Positions 1 through 5,839 are shown, numbered from the stretch's first letter. The stretch: 7,670 nt of DNA from RGIG7450 sp045633565 (GCA_045633565.1 JAZQYO010000015.1:1-7670); one strand, 5' to 3'. Program-made: numbers and translations. Notes: generated from the sequence alone by a model not told the origin.

Positions 1-172
1 TGTTCAGATGGTTGTTATCAGCATCGGTCTGTTCCCGTTTAACATCGGTCAGCATTTGGCGATAGGCGGTGTTTCGGTTTTAGATGTTTTGATGTGGGCA
101 ACAGCGGTGCTCACAGTAATTTCCGGATGGGATTATCTGGGTAAAAATTTAAAACTGTTTAAGGATATTTAA
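1..172 (+). CDS. pgsA: CDP-diacylglycerol--glycerol-3-phosphate 3-phosphatidyltransferase, C-terminal end (partial)
   Basis: Only the last 56 residues are visible, read in the frame starting at base 2 and ending in TAA at 170-172. They contain two hydrophobic stretches separated by a short loop. The tail reads TVISGWDYLGKN followed by a short basic end. That pattern, a last membrane helix then SG-x-DY-x-x-KN, is typical of the C terminus of bacterial PgsA, a CDP-alcohol phosphatidyltransferase of the inner membrane. The enzyme makes phosphatidylglycerophosphate from CDP-diacylglycerol and glycerol 3-phosphate, the committed step to phosphatidylglycerol and cardiolipin. The catalytic CDP-alcohol motif lies upstream of the window and cannot be checked. 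The stop is 3 bases from the next start, so the gene is probably first or early in the operon. Another CDP-alcohol phosphatidyltransferase is the main alternative. Confidence 0.8.
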   Translation, partial: VQMVVISIGLFPFNIGQHLAIGGVSVLDVLMWATAVLTVISGWDYLGKNLKLFKDI

Positions 173-175
173 GAT

Positions 176-985
176 ATGGAAAAGGTAAGAAAAGCGGCGG
201 GCTATCTTCTCACGAGATTTGAAGAAATCCCCGAAACGGTGATAGTTCTCGGTTCGGGACTTGGCGGCTTTGCCGACTGTCTTGAAAATAAAAAAACAAT
301 AGGCTACAGCGAAATCCCCGGATTTTTAACCTCAACAGCACCCGGTCATGCCGGAAAGATGATTTGCGGCGAAATAGATGGTAAAAAAGTGCTGTGTATG
401 TCGGGCAGATTTCATTTTTACGAAGGCTACAGTATGCAGGATATAGGCTTTTTTGTTCGGGTACTTAAGGTTGCCGGAGTAAAAAACATGATAGTTACAA
501 ATGCTGCAGGCGGTATAAACAAAGGCTTCTCGCAGGGAGCACTTATGATGATTACCGACCATATCAAGTTTTTTGACGATTCACCCCTTCGTGGTGAAAA
601 CATAGCAGAGCTTGGACCGAGGTTTAATGATATGAGCGAGGCTTATACATCAGAGCTTAGGGAAAAAGCAAGAGCAGCGGCGGAAATTGAAAAGATAGAT
701 TTAAAAGAGGGCATATATGCGTTTATGCCCGGACCCAGTTATGAAACTCCGGCAGAAATTAAAATGCTGGACATTTTGGGTGCAGATGCGGTTGGAATGT
801 CCACCGTTCCCGAGGTTATAACTGCATCACACTGCGATATGAAAGTGCTTGGTATTTCCTGTATAACCAACATGGCAGCAGGACTTTCGGGACAAAAGCT
901 TTCTCATGATGATGTGAAAAAAACGGCGGACGAAAACGCCGATAAAATAACAAGACTTATTAAAAGGATAATATCTCTTATTTAG
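176..985 (+). CDS. punA: Purine nucleoside phosphorylase (trimeric PNP class)
   Basis: A 269-residue protein, the normal length for trimeric purine nucleoside phosphorylase. This cytoplasmic salvage enzyme splits (deoxy)inosine and (deoxy)guanosine with phosphate to give the free base and ribose 1-phosphate. Visible motifs are the phosphate loop LGSGLGG (25-31), PGHAG (56-60), the phosphate-binding GRFHFYEGY (77-85, Arg78 and His80), TNAAGG (108-113), GPSYETPAE (186-194), VGMSTVPE (206-213, phosphate-binding Ser209) and ITN (230-232). An Asn at 232, where methylthioadenosine phosphorylases have Asp, with Glu194 argues for 6-oxopurine nucleosides as substrates. AAGGA at 161-165, inside the end of pgsA, stands 10 bases before the ATG. 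The gene lies 3 bases after pgsA and 10 before cysE. I infer co-transcription; no promoter is seen in the gap. The symbol could equally be written pupG or deoD-like, as naming varies. Confidence 0.94.
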   Translation: MEKVRKAAGYLLTRFEEIPETVIVLGSGLGGFADCLENKKTIGYSEIPGFLTSTAPGHAGKMICGEIDGKKVLCMSGRFHFYEGYSMQDIGFFVRVLKVAGVKNMIVTNAAGGINKGFSQGALMMITDHIKFFDDSPLRGENIAELGPRFNDMSEAYTSELREKARAAAEIEKIDLKEGIYAFMPGPSYETPAEIKMLDILGADAVGMSTVPEVITASHCDMKVLGISCITNMAAGLSGQKLSHDDVKKTADENADKITRLIKRIISLI

Positions 986-995
986 GAGAATTCTT

Positions 996-1622
996 ATGGG
1001 ACTTATTTACGATATAAAAGCAATTAAAGAACGTGACCCGGCGGCAAGAAGCGGCATAGAAGTTTTTCTGCTCTATCCGGGACTTCACGCCGTTATGTGG
1101 CACAGGCTTGCTCACGGTCTTTATAAAATTAAATGTTACTTTCTTGCAAGACTCATTTCTCAGCTTGTGAAATTTTTTACCGGCATAGAAATCCATCCCG
1201 GGGCGACAATCGGCAAGGGTGTGTTTATTGACCACGGAACGGGTGTTGTAATCGGTGAAACAGCCGAAATTGGCGATAACTGTACCATTTATCAGAACTC
1301 TACACTTGGCGGGACCGGTAAGGAATCGGGCAAACGTCACCCCACGCTTGGTGAGTGGGTTATGGTGGGCGCAGGCTCAAAGGTGCTGGGTCCGATAACT
1401 ATTGGTGCAGGGTCGAAAATAGCTGCCGGTGCGGTGGTTTTAAATGATGTTGCGCCGGGGTCGACCTGTGTGGGTGTTCCTGCAAGAACAGTTAGAATAG
1501 ACGGCCGTAAGGTAGAGGAGCTTGACCAGATTCACATGCCCGACCCTGTGTCCATGGAGCTTTGCAGAATGCGGGCTGAAATTGAAAAACTGAAAAAGGA
1601 AATTAATTCGGAGGATAAATAA
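996..1622 (+). CDS. cysE: Serine O-acetyltransferase, short form
   Basis: A 208-residue serine acetyltransferase (EC 2.3.1.30). It makes O-acetylserine from serine and acetyl-CoA, the first step of cysteine synthesis. Residues 1-60 form the helical N-terminal part. From about 64 the left-handed beta-helix hexapeptide repeats begin (IHPGATIGKGVFIDHGTG, then VVIGETAEIGDN). His80 (IDHGTG) and His115 (KRHPTL) are 35 residues apart, the same spacing as catalytic His158 and His193 of E. coli CysE. The substrate motif LGGTGKESG is at 104-112. The protein lacks the long N-terminal extension of the enterobacterial enzyme, as in Bacillus-type CysE/EpsC. The charged C-terminal tail (about 186-208) may form a short coiled coil. 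AGGAG at 984-988 overlaps the stop of the previous gene and gives a good start signal. The gene sits 1 base before cysS, the usual Bacillota pairing. No T-box leader precedes it. Confidence 0.95.
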   Translation: MGLIYDIKAIKERDPAARSGIEVFLLYPGLHAVMWHRLAHGLYKIKCYFLARLISQLVKFFTGIEIHPGATIGKGVFIDHGTGVVIGETAEIGDNCTIYQNSTLGGTGKESGKRHPTLGEWVMVGAGSKVLGPITIGAGSKIAAGAVVLNDVAPGSTCVGVPARTVRIDGRKVEELDQIHMPDPVSMELCRMRAEIEKLKKEINSEDK

Positions 1623-1623
1623 A

Positions 1624-3033
1624 ATGAAACTGTATAATAGCATGACAAGACAGAAGGAAGAATTTGTGCCCATAAAACCGGGTGAGGTGAGCATGTATTC
1701 CTGCGGTCCGACAGTTTATAACTTTTTCCATATAGGAAACGCCAGACCCTTTATAATTTTTGACACTCTCCGCAGATATTTTGAATATAAAGGCATGAAA
1801 GTAAAATTTGTTCAGAATTTTACTGATATTGACGATAAAATGATTAACAAGGCAAATGAAATGGGTATTACCGTAAAAGAACTTGCCGAAATGTATATTG
1901 CCGAATATTTCACCGACGCTCAGGGTCTTGGAATTAAAAAAGCAACGGTTCATCCCTGCGCTACCGACAATATTGATGCAATCATAAAAATTGTAAAAGA
2001 GCTGGAAGAAAAAGGCTATGCTTATGAGGTGGACGGCGATGTTTATTTTTCCACCAAAAAGTTTAAAGAGTACGGTAAATTGTCCCATCAGCCACTCGAA
2101 GAGCTTGAATCGGGTGCGAGAATAAGTGTTGATGAGAGAAAAAATGACCCGATGGATTTTGCGCTCTGGAAGAAACAAAAACCGGGTGAGCCTGCATGGG
2201 AAAGTCCCTGGGGTATGGGCAGACCGGGTTGGCATATTGAATGTTCGGCAATGGCGAACAAATATCTTGGAGAAACAATCGACATTCACAGTGGCGGTAA
2301 AGACCTTATTTTCCCGCATCACGAAAATGAAATTGCGCAGAGTGAATGTGCACACGGCAAAACATTTGCAAACTACTGGTTGCACAACGGTTATATAAAT
2401 GTAGATAATCAGAAAATGTCAAAATCACTCGGCAACTTCTTCACAGTGCGTGATGTTGCGAAAGAGTTTGACTATGAAGTTATAAGATTTTTCATGCTTT
2501 CGGCGCACTACCGCAACCCCATAAACTTTGCCAAAGACCTTATGGAACAGTCAAAGAGTGCACTTGGCAGAATATACACCTGCCTTGAAAGCCTTGAATT
2601 TATGTTTGATAATGGCGCAGATGGTGAACCCACTGCTGCTGAAAACAAAGATTTTGAAGAAATTTCTGCATTTAAACAGGCATTTACAGACGCAATGGAT
2701 GACGACCTTAACACCGCAGCCGCAATAAGTGCAATTTTTGATATTGTAAAAACTGCTAATTTAAAACTCGCCGAAGGAAAATTTACAAAAGCTCATATCA
2801 GACGCATCTCTGATTTGATAAAAGAGCTTGGCGGCGTTCTCGGTCTTTTGGGCAAAGAAATTAAAAAGCCAATCCCGGCAGATATTCAGGAGCTTATCGA
2901 CAAAAGAACAGAGGCAAGAAAAAACAAAGATTTTGCCGAATCGGACAGAATACGTGACCTGCTGCTCGAAAAGGGCGTTATACTTAAGGATACCCGGGAG
3001 GGCGTTCAGGTAATATTTGCAGAGGAGAAATAA
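1624..3033 (+). CDS. cysS: Cysteinyl-tRNA synthetase
   Basis: A 469-residue class I aminoacyl-tRNA synthetase that attaches cysteine to tRNA-Cys in the cytoplasm; the length is normal for the family. The HIGH-type signature is HIGN at 36-39 and KMSKS is at 264-268. The zinc ligands that recognise the cysteine thiol can be followed as Cys27 (SCGPTVY), Cys207 (HIECSAMA), His232 and Glu236 (HHENE), matching the E. coli Cys28/Cys209/His234/Glu238 pattern. The Rossmann catalytic core takes up roughly 20-300. A helical DALR-type domain follows (about 350-400), then a C-terminal anticodon-binding part containing RTEARKNKDFAESDRIRDLL near 428-447. GGAGG at 1610-1614 lies within the end of cysE, 9 bases before the ATG. 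The 1-base gap to cysE suggests translational coupling, tying cysteine supply to its charging. Confidence 0.98.
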   Translation: MKLYNSMTRQKEEFVPIKPGEVSMYSCGPTVYNFFHIGNARPFIIFDTLRRYFEYKGMKVKFVQNFTDIDDKMINKANEMGITVKELAEMYIAEYFTDAQGLGIKKATVHPCATDNIDAIIKIVKELEEKGYAYEVDGDVYFSTKKFKEYGKLSHQPLEELESGARISVDERKNDPMDFALWKKQKPGEPAWESPWGMGRPGWHIECSAMANKYLGETIDIHSGGKDLIFPHHENEIAQSECAHGKTFANYWLHNGYINVDNQKMSKSLGNFFTVRDVAKEFDYEVIRFFMLSAHYRNPINFAKDLMEQSKSALGRIYTCLESLEFMFDNGADGEPTAAENKDFEEISAFKQAFTDAMDDDLNTAAAISAIFDIVKTANLKLAEGKFTKAHIRRISDLIKELGGVLGLLGKEIKKPIPADIQELIDKRTEARKNKDFAESDRIRDLLLEKGVILKDTREGVQVIFAEEK

Positions 3034-3036
3034 AGA

Positions 3037-3408
3037 GTGGACTATTCACAATACGGCGCACTTGCGCTTGCCTATATGGGTGACTGTGTTTATGAAATAA
3101 AAGTAAGAGAATTTCTTATGCAGCAGGCAAATATGCCTGTAAATATGCTGCACAGAAAGGCAAAAGGGTATGTTTCCGCAGCGGCTCAAAGCAGCTTTGC
3201 AGATAAAATTCTTCCTCTTTTAAATGAAGAGGAGGAAGGGGTTTTTCACCGTGGCAGAAATGCAAAACCGCATACAACCCCAAAAAACATGACCTTGTCC
3301 GACTACAAAAAGGCAACCGGACTTGAGGCGCTTTTTGGTTTCCTCTATCTTTCAGGTAAACAAAAAAGAATAGATGAGCTTATGGAAATTATACTAAATG
3401 AAGATTAA
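3037..3408 (+). CDS. mrnC: Mini-ribonuclease III (23S rRNA maturation)
   Basis: A 123-residue single-domain RNase III-family protein without the double-stranded-RNA-binding domain. That is the hallmark of Mini-III, which trims both ends of 23S rRNA precursor in Bacillota. The signature LALAYMGDCVYE (9-20) carries the metal-binding Asp16 and Glu20. GRNAK follows mid-protein, and TGLEALFGFLYL carries the second acidic site at Glu97. The start is GTG at 3037, supported by GAGGAG at 3022-3027 with a 9-base spacer and by the family's usual N terminus; no better ATG exists upstream. The gene follows cysS by 3 bases, as in the known cysE-cysS-mrnC cluster. In Bacillus the 23S methyltransferase gene rlmB comes next, but here the operon ends at a terminator that overlaps the stop codon. 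It is slightly shorter than the Bacillus protein. Confidence 0.93.
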   Translation: MDYSQYGALALAYMGDCVYEIKVREFLMQQANMPVNMLHRKAKGYVSAAAQSSFADKILPLLNEEEEGVFHRGRNAKPHTTPKNMTLSDYKKATGLEALFGFLYLSGKQKRIDELMEIILNED

Positions 3409-3437
3409 AAAATCTCCCCGGTCGGGGAGATTTTTTT
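3407..3437. terminator. Bidirectional intrinsic terminator between mrnC and the TM1266-family gene
   Basis: A perfect 13-bp stem (3407-3419 with 3424-3436) closes a GGTC loop. It has an A-run on the left and a T-run of seven at 3431-3437, so it reads as an intrinsic terminator on both strands. It contains most of the mrnC stop codon (3406-3408) and touches the stop of the converging minus-strand gene (3436-3438), leaving no spacer between the two genes. Confidence 0.93.
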
Positions 3438-3681
3438 AAAATTTTGACTGCATTGTTTTTGCCGAAATACCGGGGATTTTGCCCAGCTTTCCCGCAAGAG
3501 CGCTGATGTCATCAGCCGGAGCGTCAATAATTACCGAGATTACATTAACTCCTCTGCCTGGGTAAGGCAACCCCATTCTGCCCACAATTTTGTTCGCATA
3601 AATGTGAAGCAGGTCATTTACCGCGCTTACTGCCTCGGGGGATTCAATAAATATTCCTATAATTGAAAGCTTTGTTTCCAT
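3436..3681 (-). CDS. TM1266-family protein (putative iron-only hydrogenase system regulator)
   Basis: An 81-residue cytoplasmic protein when started at ATG 3681. The reading IGRMG-type segment (VGRMGLPYPGRGVNVISVIIDAP), then ISALAGKLGKIPGIS, matches my memory of the TM1266 family. That family has a small ferredoxin-like (ACT/NikR C-terminal-like) fold and is annotated as a putative regulator of [FeFe]-hydrogenase systems because its genes often lie beside hydE, hydF and hydG. A biochemical role is not established as far as I know. A GTG three codons upstream (3690) is possible, but it stands only 2 bases from the AAGGA (3693-3697). The ATG has an 11-base spacer and gives the family's usual METK start. 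The gene has its own promoter and shares the terminator with mrnC. No hydrogenase or maturase gene is visible in the window. Confidence 0.85.
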   Translation of the reverse strand: METKLSIIGIFIESPEAVSAVNDLLHIYANKIVGRMGLPYPGRGVNVISVIIDAPADDISALAGKLGKIPGISAKTMQSKF

Positions 3682-3705
3682 AAAACACACCGTCCTTTTA
3701 ATTTT

Positions 3706-3733
3706 ATTATATCATACCAAAAAAAATTTGCAA
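3706..3733 (-). promoter_or_regulatory. Extended -10 promoter of the TM1266-family gene
   Basis: On the minus strand a perfect TATAAT (3711 to 3706) is preceded by TGA, giving the extended -10 form TGnTATAAT. A TTGCAA -35 candidate lies at 3733-3728 with a 16-base spacer. Transcription would begin near 3699, leaving a leader of about 18 bases that holds the ribosome binding site. This also favours the ATG at 3681 over the GTG at 3690. Confidence 0.8.
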
Positions 3734-3740
3734 CAAAAAA

Positions 3741-3763
3741 GGGTGAAAACCCACCAACAGGTG
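3741..3763. repeat. Small competing hairpins and partial copy of the neighbouring terminator arm
   Basis: Bases 3746-3760 match 3821-3835 at 14 of 15 positions, so this looks like a partial second copy of the left arm of the downstream terminator. The segment can fold in three ways: GGGT/ACCC (3741-3744 with 3749-3752), CACC/GGTG (3752-3755 with 3760-3763), or GGTG/CACC (3742-3745 with 3752-3755). On the minus strand a run of six T follows. The stems are only four base pairs, so function is uncertain. The rest of 3764-3814 shows nothing I recognise. Confidence 0.35.
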
Positions 3764-3814
3764 CGCTTTCTTCTCGTTTTCCATTTAAGCTATCTCGCAA
3801 AAAATGCAATAGTA

Positions 3815-3850
3815 AATTAAAAAACCCACCGACAGCGGTCGGTGGGTTTT
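3815..3850 (-). terminator. Intrinsic terminator of the stalk-domain protein gene
   Basis: A perfect 13-bp stem (3821-3833 with 3838-3850) with a four-base loop lies 14 bases after the minus-strand stop codon. On the minus strand the stem is followed by a T-run (TTTTTTAATTT, read from 3820 downward). A terminator for the gene at 3865-4680 is the natural reading. Confidence 0.92.
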
Positions 3851-3864
3851 CATATTAATCTATT

Positions 3865-4680
3865 TTAAAATGGGAGATGTATAATAACGGTATTTGTGCG
3901 CTCAACCCATTCTACCTGCAGGTTAAGTGCTTCTGAAACCGCACGGAGAGGAAGCATTGTTCTGCCTCCGATAAGCTGTGCGGGAACATCAAGAGTTATG
4001 GGCGAATCGTTTTTATAAATAATTGTGCTGTTTATAGGGATTTTTACAGTTGTATAACCGTCGGAAACAAGAGCAGTGGAGGCTTCATCATCCCAGTCCA
4101 CCGTATAGCCAAGCTGCTCAAAAACACCACGTGCCGGCACCAGGGTTCTGCCGTCAACAACAACAGGTTTCTGGTCGGGGAAAGACACGCGGGTTTCAAT
4201 CCCTGCAAAAGTTTCTTTAATCACAACCTTAATTCCGCTGTCATCCTCGATTTTTACAGGAGTGGAAGAAGAGCCCCAGGATGAATCCAGAGAAGGGGGA
4301 ATAAAAAATCCGTTTTCATCATAATATCCGTCTGAACCACCGGTCAGGCTTTCAACAGTAGATGACTTTTTAACGGTTATTGGTGCCGACCCCAAATTGT
4401 AAAGAGTGCTGGCAATAGGATTGGTTTCTCTGTCGGAAGCATGAAAGTTTAAAAGTTCGTAAACTTTATCTGCGGCAAGGTTAGAGGGAACGGACTTAAT
4501 AGAAGATGAATCAATAAAACTTTCCGCAGTTATTGTAACCTGGGAAGAATCGTCATCCCCGCCCGTCGTTAAACCGACAGAATAAACAACACCCTCATAG
4601 TCAAATGTTTCGGCTGCAAGGCAGGAAAATGATGATAAAATAATTGTAAAGGCAATAAACAGGCAAATTTTTTTCAGCAT
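3865..4680 (-). CDS. Secreted stalk-domain (copper amine oxidase N-terminal-like) protein
   Basis: A 271-residue exported protein. The N terminus has two lysines, a hydrophobic core (5-19) and a small-residue end (CLAAE, 20-24), which reads as a type I signal peptide cut near 22-23. Cys20 is not in a good lipobox. Residues 24-115 form a Ser/Thr/Asp-rich domain I do not recognise. A low-complexity linker with Gly, Ser and Asp runs over about 115-145. The C-terminal 100 residues are the so-called copper amine oxidase N-terminal (stalk) domain: GRTLVPARGVFEQLGY at 177-192 and a second half GGRTMLPLRAVSEALN at 238-253. This domain is common in Clostridia surface proteins and does not itself imply amine oxidase activity or copper binding; no oxidase domain is present. 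A ribosome binding site (AAAGGAT, about 4691-4697) precedes the ATG. No clear separate promoter fits between it and the upstream tRNA terminator. The role is unknown, perhaps in the cell envelope. Confidence 0.85.
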   Translation of the reverse strand: MLKKICLFIAFTIILSSFSCLAAETFDYEGVVYSVGLTTGGDDDSSQVTITAESFIDSSSIKSVPSNLAADKVYELLNFHASDRETNPIASTLYNLGSAPITVKKSSTVESLTGGSDGYYDENGFFIPPSLDSSWGSSSTPVKIEDDSGIKVVIKETFAGIETRVSFPDQKPVVVDGRTLVPARGVFEQLGYTVDWDDEASTALVSDGYTTVKIPINSTIIYKNDSPITLDVPAQLIGGRTMLPLRAVSEALNLQVEWVERTNTVIIHLPF

Positions 4681-4701
4681 ATAAAATTCTATCCTTTCGT
4701 G

Positions 4702-4742
4702 AAAAATAAAAACGACAAGACTTATCTTAAGCCTTGTCGTTT
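4702..4742 (-). terminator. Intrinsic terminator after the CAU tRNA
   Basis: On the minus strand a 15-bp stem with a three-base loop (4728-4742 with 4710-4724, loop 4725-4727) is followed by a T-rich tail. The pair at 4732/4720 is G-U when read on the minus strand but A-C on the plus strand, so the structure was shaped on the minus strand. It begins 3 bases after the CCA end of the tRNA and ends just before the ribosome binding site of the stalk-protein gene. Confidence 0.9.
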
Positions 4743-4744
4743 CT

Positions 4745-4821
4745 TGGTGGGCCTTCAGGGACTCGAACCCCGGACCGTCCGGTTATGAGCCGGATGCTCT
4801 AACCAACTGAGCTAAAGGCCC
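4745..4821 (-). tRNA. tRNA with CAU anticodon, probably tRNA-Ile2 (lysidine type)
   Basis: A complete 77-base cloverleaf including an encoded CCA (4745-4747). It has a 7-bp acceptor stem (all paired), D arm with GG, anticodon stem 27-31/39-43 fully paired, loop CTCATAA with anticodon at 4785-4787, and T arm with GTTCGAG. The 1-72 pair is G-C, so it is not an initiator, which needs a mismatch there. Between elongator Met and Ile2, the bases C4-G69, C5-G68, U12-A23 and C29-G41 are all present; these are the pairs I recall as determinants for TilS, which turns C34 into lysidine so the tRNA reads AUA. The sequence also resembles Bacillota tRNA-Ile2. Automatic scans often label such genes tRNA-Met. 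Confidence is high for the tRNA, moderate for the identity. Confidence 0.95.
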
Positions 4822-4839
4822 TTAATAGTGACTTGAATT

Positions 4840-4868
4840 ATTATATCATAGCTTTTATTAAAAATCAA
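4840..4868 (-). promoter_or_regulatory. Promoter of the CAU tRNA
   Basis: On the minus strand TTGATT (4868-4863) is separated by exactly 17 bases from TATAAT (4845-4840), which is also preceded by TGA to give an extended -10. The start would be near 4833, about 12 bases before the mature tRNA. It shares a 13-base stretch (TATGATATAATAA) with the promoter of the TM1266-family gene. Confidence 0.9.
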
Positions 4869-4898
4869 GACCTTTTTAAAATTATTTTTGTAAGCATA

Positions 4899-4927
4899 TT
4901 GAACTTAAAGATAAAATGATGTATAAT
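4899..4927 (+). promoter_or_regulatory. Promoter of the LCP-family gene
   Basis: TTGAAC (4899-4904), a 17-base spacer and a perfect TATAAT (4922-4927). The predicted start near 4934 leaves an 18-base leader containing GAGGAG. It diverges from the tRNA promoter, with 30 bases between the two -35 boxes. Confidence 0.9.
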
Positions 4928-4951
4928 AGTTAACACATGAGGAGAAATGCT

Positions 4952-5788
4952 ATGAATAATTTTAAAAGAAAACTTTTTTCACTTGTGCTTTTGATTTGCC
5001 TTGTTTCCGGAGTTTATACCGTCGGGACGTTTATAATCGGCGGTTCGCTCACGAGTTTTTTTGGCAACCCTGAAAAAGTAGTTCTTGTTATGGGCACAGA
5101 CAACGCCGGACTCAGAACAGACGTGCTCATGCTGGGGATTATCAACGGCAGAAAAGGCAGCGTTGATGTTATTTCAATTCCCAGGGATACACAGGTGAAA
5201 ATCGGATCAAGAATTTATAAAATTAACAGCGCTTATGCCATCGGGAAGGAAGAGCAGACCATTCAGACTGTCGAAAATCTGCTTGATGTGGAAATTGACG
5301 GCTATATAAAGTTTTCCTTTGAAACATTCAGGGAAACCATTGACGCAATTGGTGGTGTAAAATTTGATGTTCCTCAGGATATGTTTTATGAGGACCCCTA
5401 TCAGGATTTGTATATAGACCTCAAAGCAGGAAAGCAGCACTTAAATGGCAAGGAAGCCGAGGGACTTGTAAGATACAGACGGTATCCAACGGGGGATGAG
5501 GGCAGAATAGCTGTCCAGCAGGAATTTATTAAGGAAATCATCCGACAGAAAGCAAATCCGATGATACTGTTCAGATTGCCTGCAGTTATATCAACTCTTG
5601 AGGATAATATAGATACTAATCTTGAAGCAAATGATATTATAGAACTTGCGGGAGTAGCAGTCCGCGCAGGAACGGACGGATTTAACACCTATCAGCTGCC
5701 GGGCAGTGCACAGTATCAGTACGGAGCTTCCTATTATATATATAACAGTTCCCAAACAATTGAGCTGATGGAGCAGATTAAAGAATGA
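4952..5788 (+). CDS. LytR-CpsA-Psr (LCP) family wall-polymer ligase
   Basis: A 278-residue membrane-anchored protein. A short basic start (KRK, 5-7) is followed by one hydrophobic segment (about 8-31), putting the catalytic domain outside the cell. LCP enzymes move lipid-linked wall teichoic acid or capsule-type polymers onto peptidoglycan. Family motifs seen are VLVMGTDNAGLRTDVLML (44-61, Asp50, Arg55, Asp57), SIPRDT (75-80, Arg78 and Asp79), KINSAYAIG near 90, VRYRRYP (173-179) and GDEGRIAVQQ (181-190, Arg185), the expected pyrophosphate-binding residues. It is a short LCP form with no C-terminal LytR_C domain. The start at 4952 has GAGGAG (4939-4944) 7 bases upstream. An earlier in-frame ATG at 4937 would be almost at the transcript's first base and is disfavoured. 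Which polymer it attaches cannot be told; no polymer-synthesis genes are in the window. Confidence 0.93.
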   Translation: MNNFKRKLFSLVLLICLVSGVYTVGTFIIGGSLTSFFGNPEKVVLVMGTDNAGLRTDVLMLGIINGRKGSVDVISIPRDTQVKIGSRIYKINSAYAIGKEEQTIQTVENLLDVEIDGYIKFSFETFRETIDAIGGVKFDVPQDMFYEDPYQDLYIDLKAGKQHLNGKEAEGLVRYRRYPTGDEGRIAVQQEFIKEIIRQKANPMILFRLPAVISTLEDNIDTNLEANDIIELAGVAVRAGTDGFNTYQLPGSAQYQYGASYYIYNSSQTIELMEQIKE

Positions 5789-5815
5789 AAAAGTCGGGCG
5801 AAAATTTCGCCCGAC
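5788..5815 (-). terminator. Intrinsic terminator of the HPr-like gene
   Basis: A GC-rich perfect stem (5793-5801 with 5807-5815, extendable by one A-T pair) is followed on the minus strand by five T (5792-5788). On the plus strand only AATAATTATT follows, a weak U-tract, so it serves the minus-strand gene best but may also stop the LCP transcript. Confidence 0.87.
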
Positions 5816-5839
5816 AATAATTATTGAAGATGATTGTTC

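Noticed and set aside
986..995. T-box or cysteine-responsive leader before cysE
   Set aside because: Only 10 bases separate the PNP gene from cysE, so no leader structure can fit.
978..1340. 120-codon minus-strand frame inside cysE
   Set aside because: Antisense to the hexapeptide repeat region of cysE; composition and lack of start signal point to a shadow.
1603..2385. 260-codon open frame on the minus strand across cysS
   Set aside because: It is antisense to a gene with all class I synthetase motifs, has no family resemblance, and is rich in Phe, Cys and His as expected of a shadow frame.
3682..3690. GTG at 3690 as start of the TM1266-family gene
   Set aside because: Only 2 bases from AAGGA; the ATG at 3681 fits both spacing and the family's N terminus.
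3707..3784. Possible 25-codon minus-strand ORF in the intergenic region
   Set aside because: No ribosome binding site, ends inside the promoter of the next gene, and spans the small hairpins; more likely non-coding or repeat sequence.
3865..4680. Copper amine oxidase enzyme
   Set aside because: Only the stalk-like domain is present; there is no catalytic oxidase domain, so the enzymatic name should not be used.
4745..4821. CAU tRNA as initiator tRNA-fMet
   Set aside because: The first acceptor pair is G1-C72; initiators have a mismatch at 1-72, and the three G-C pairs typical of the initiator anticodon stem (29-31/39-41) are not all G on the 5' side.
4937..4951. Earlier ATG at 4937 as start of the LCP gene
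   Set aside because: It has no ribosome binding site and lies only a few bases from the predicted transcription start, while the ATG at 4952 has GAGGAG at a good distance.
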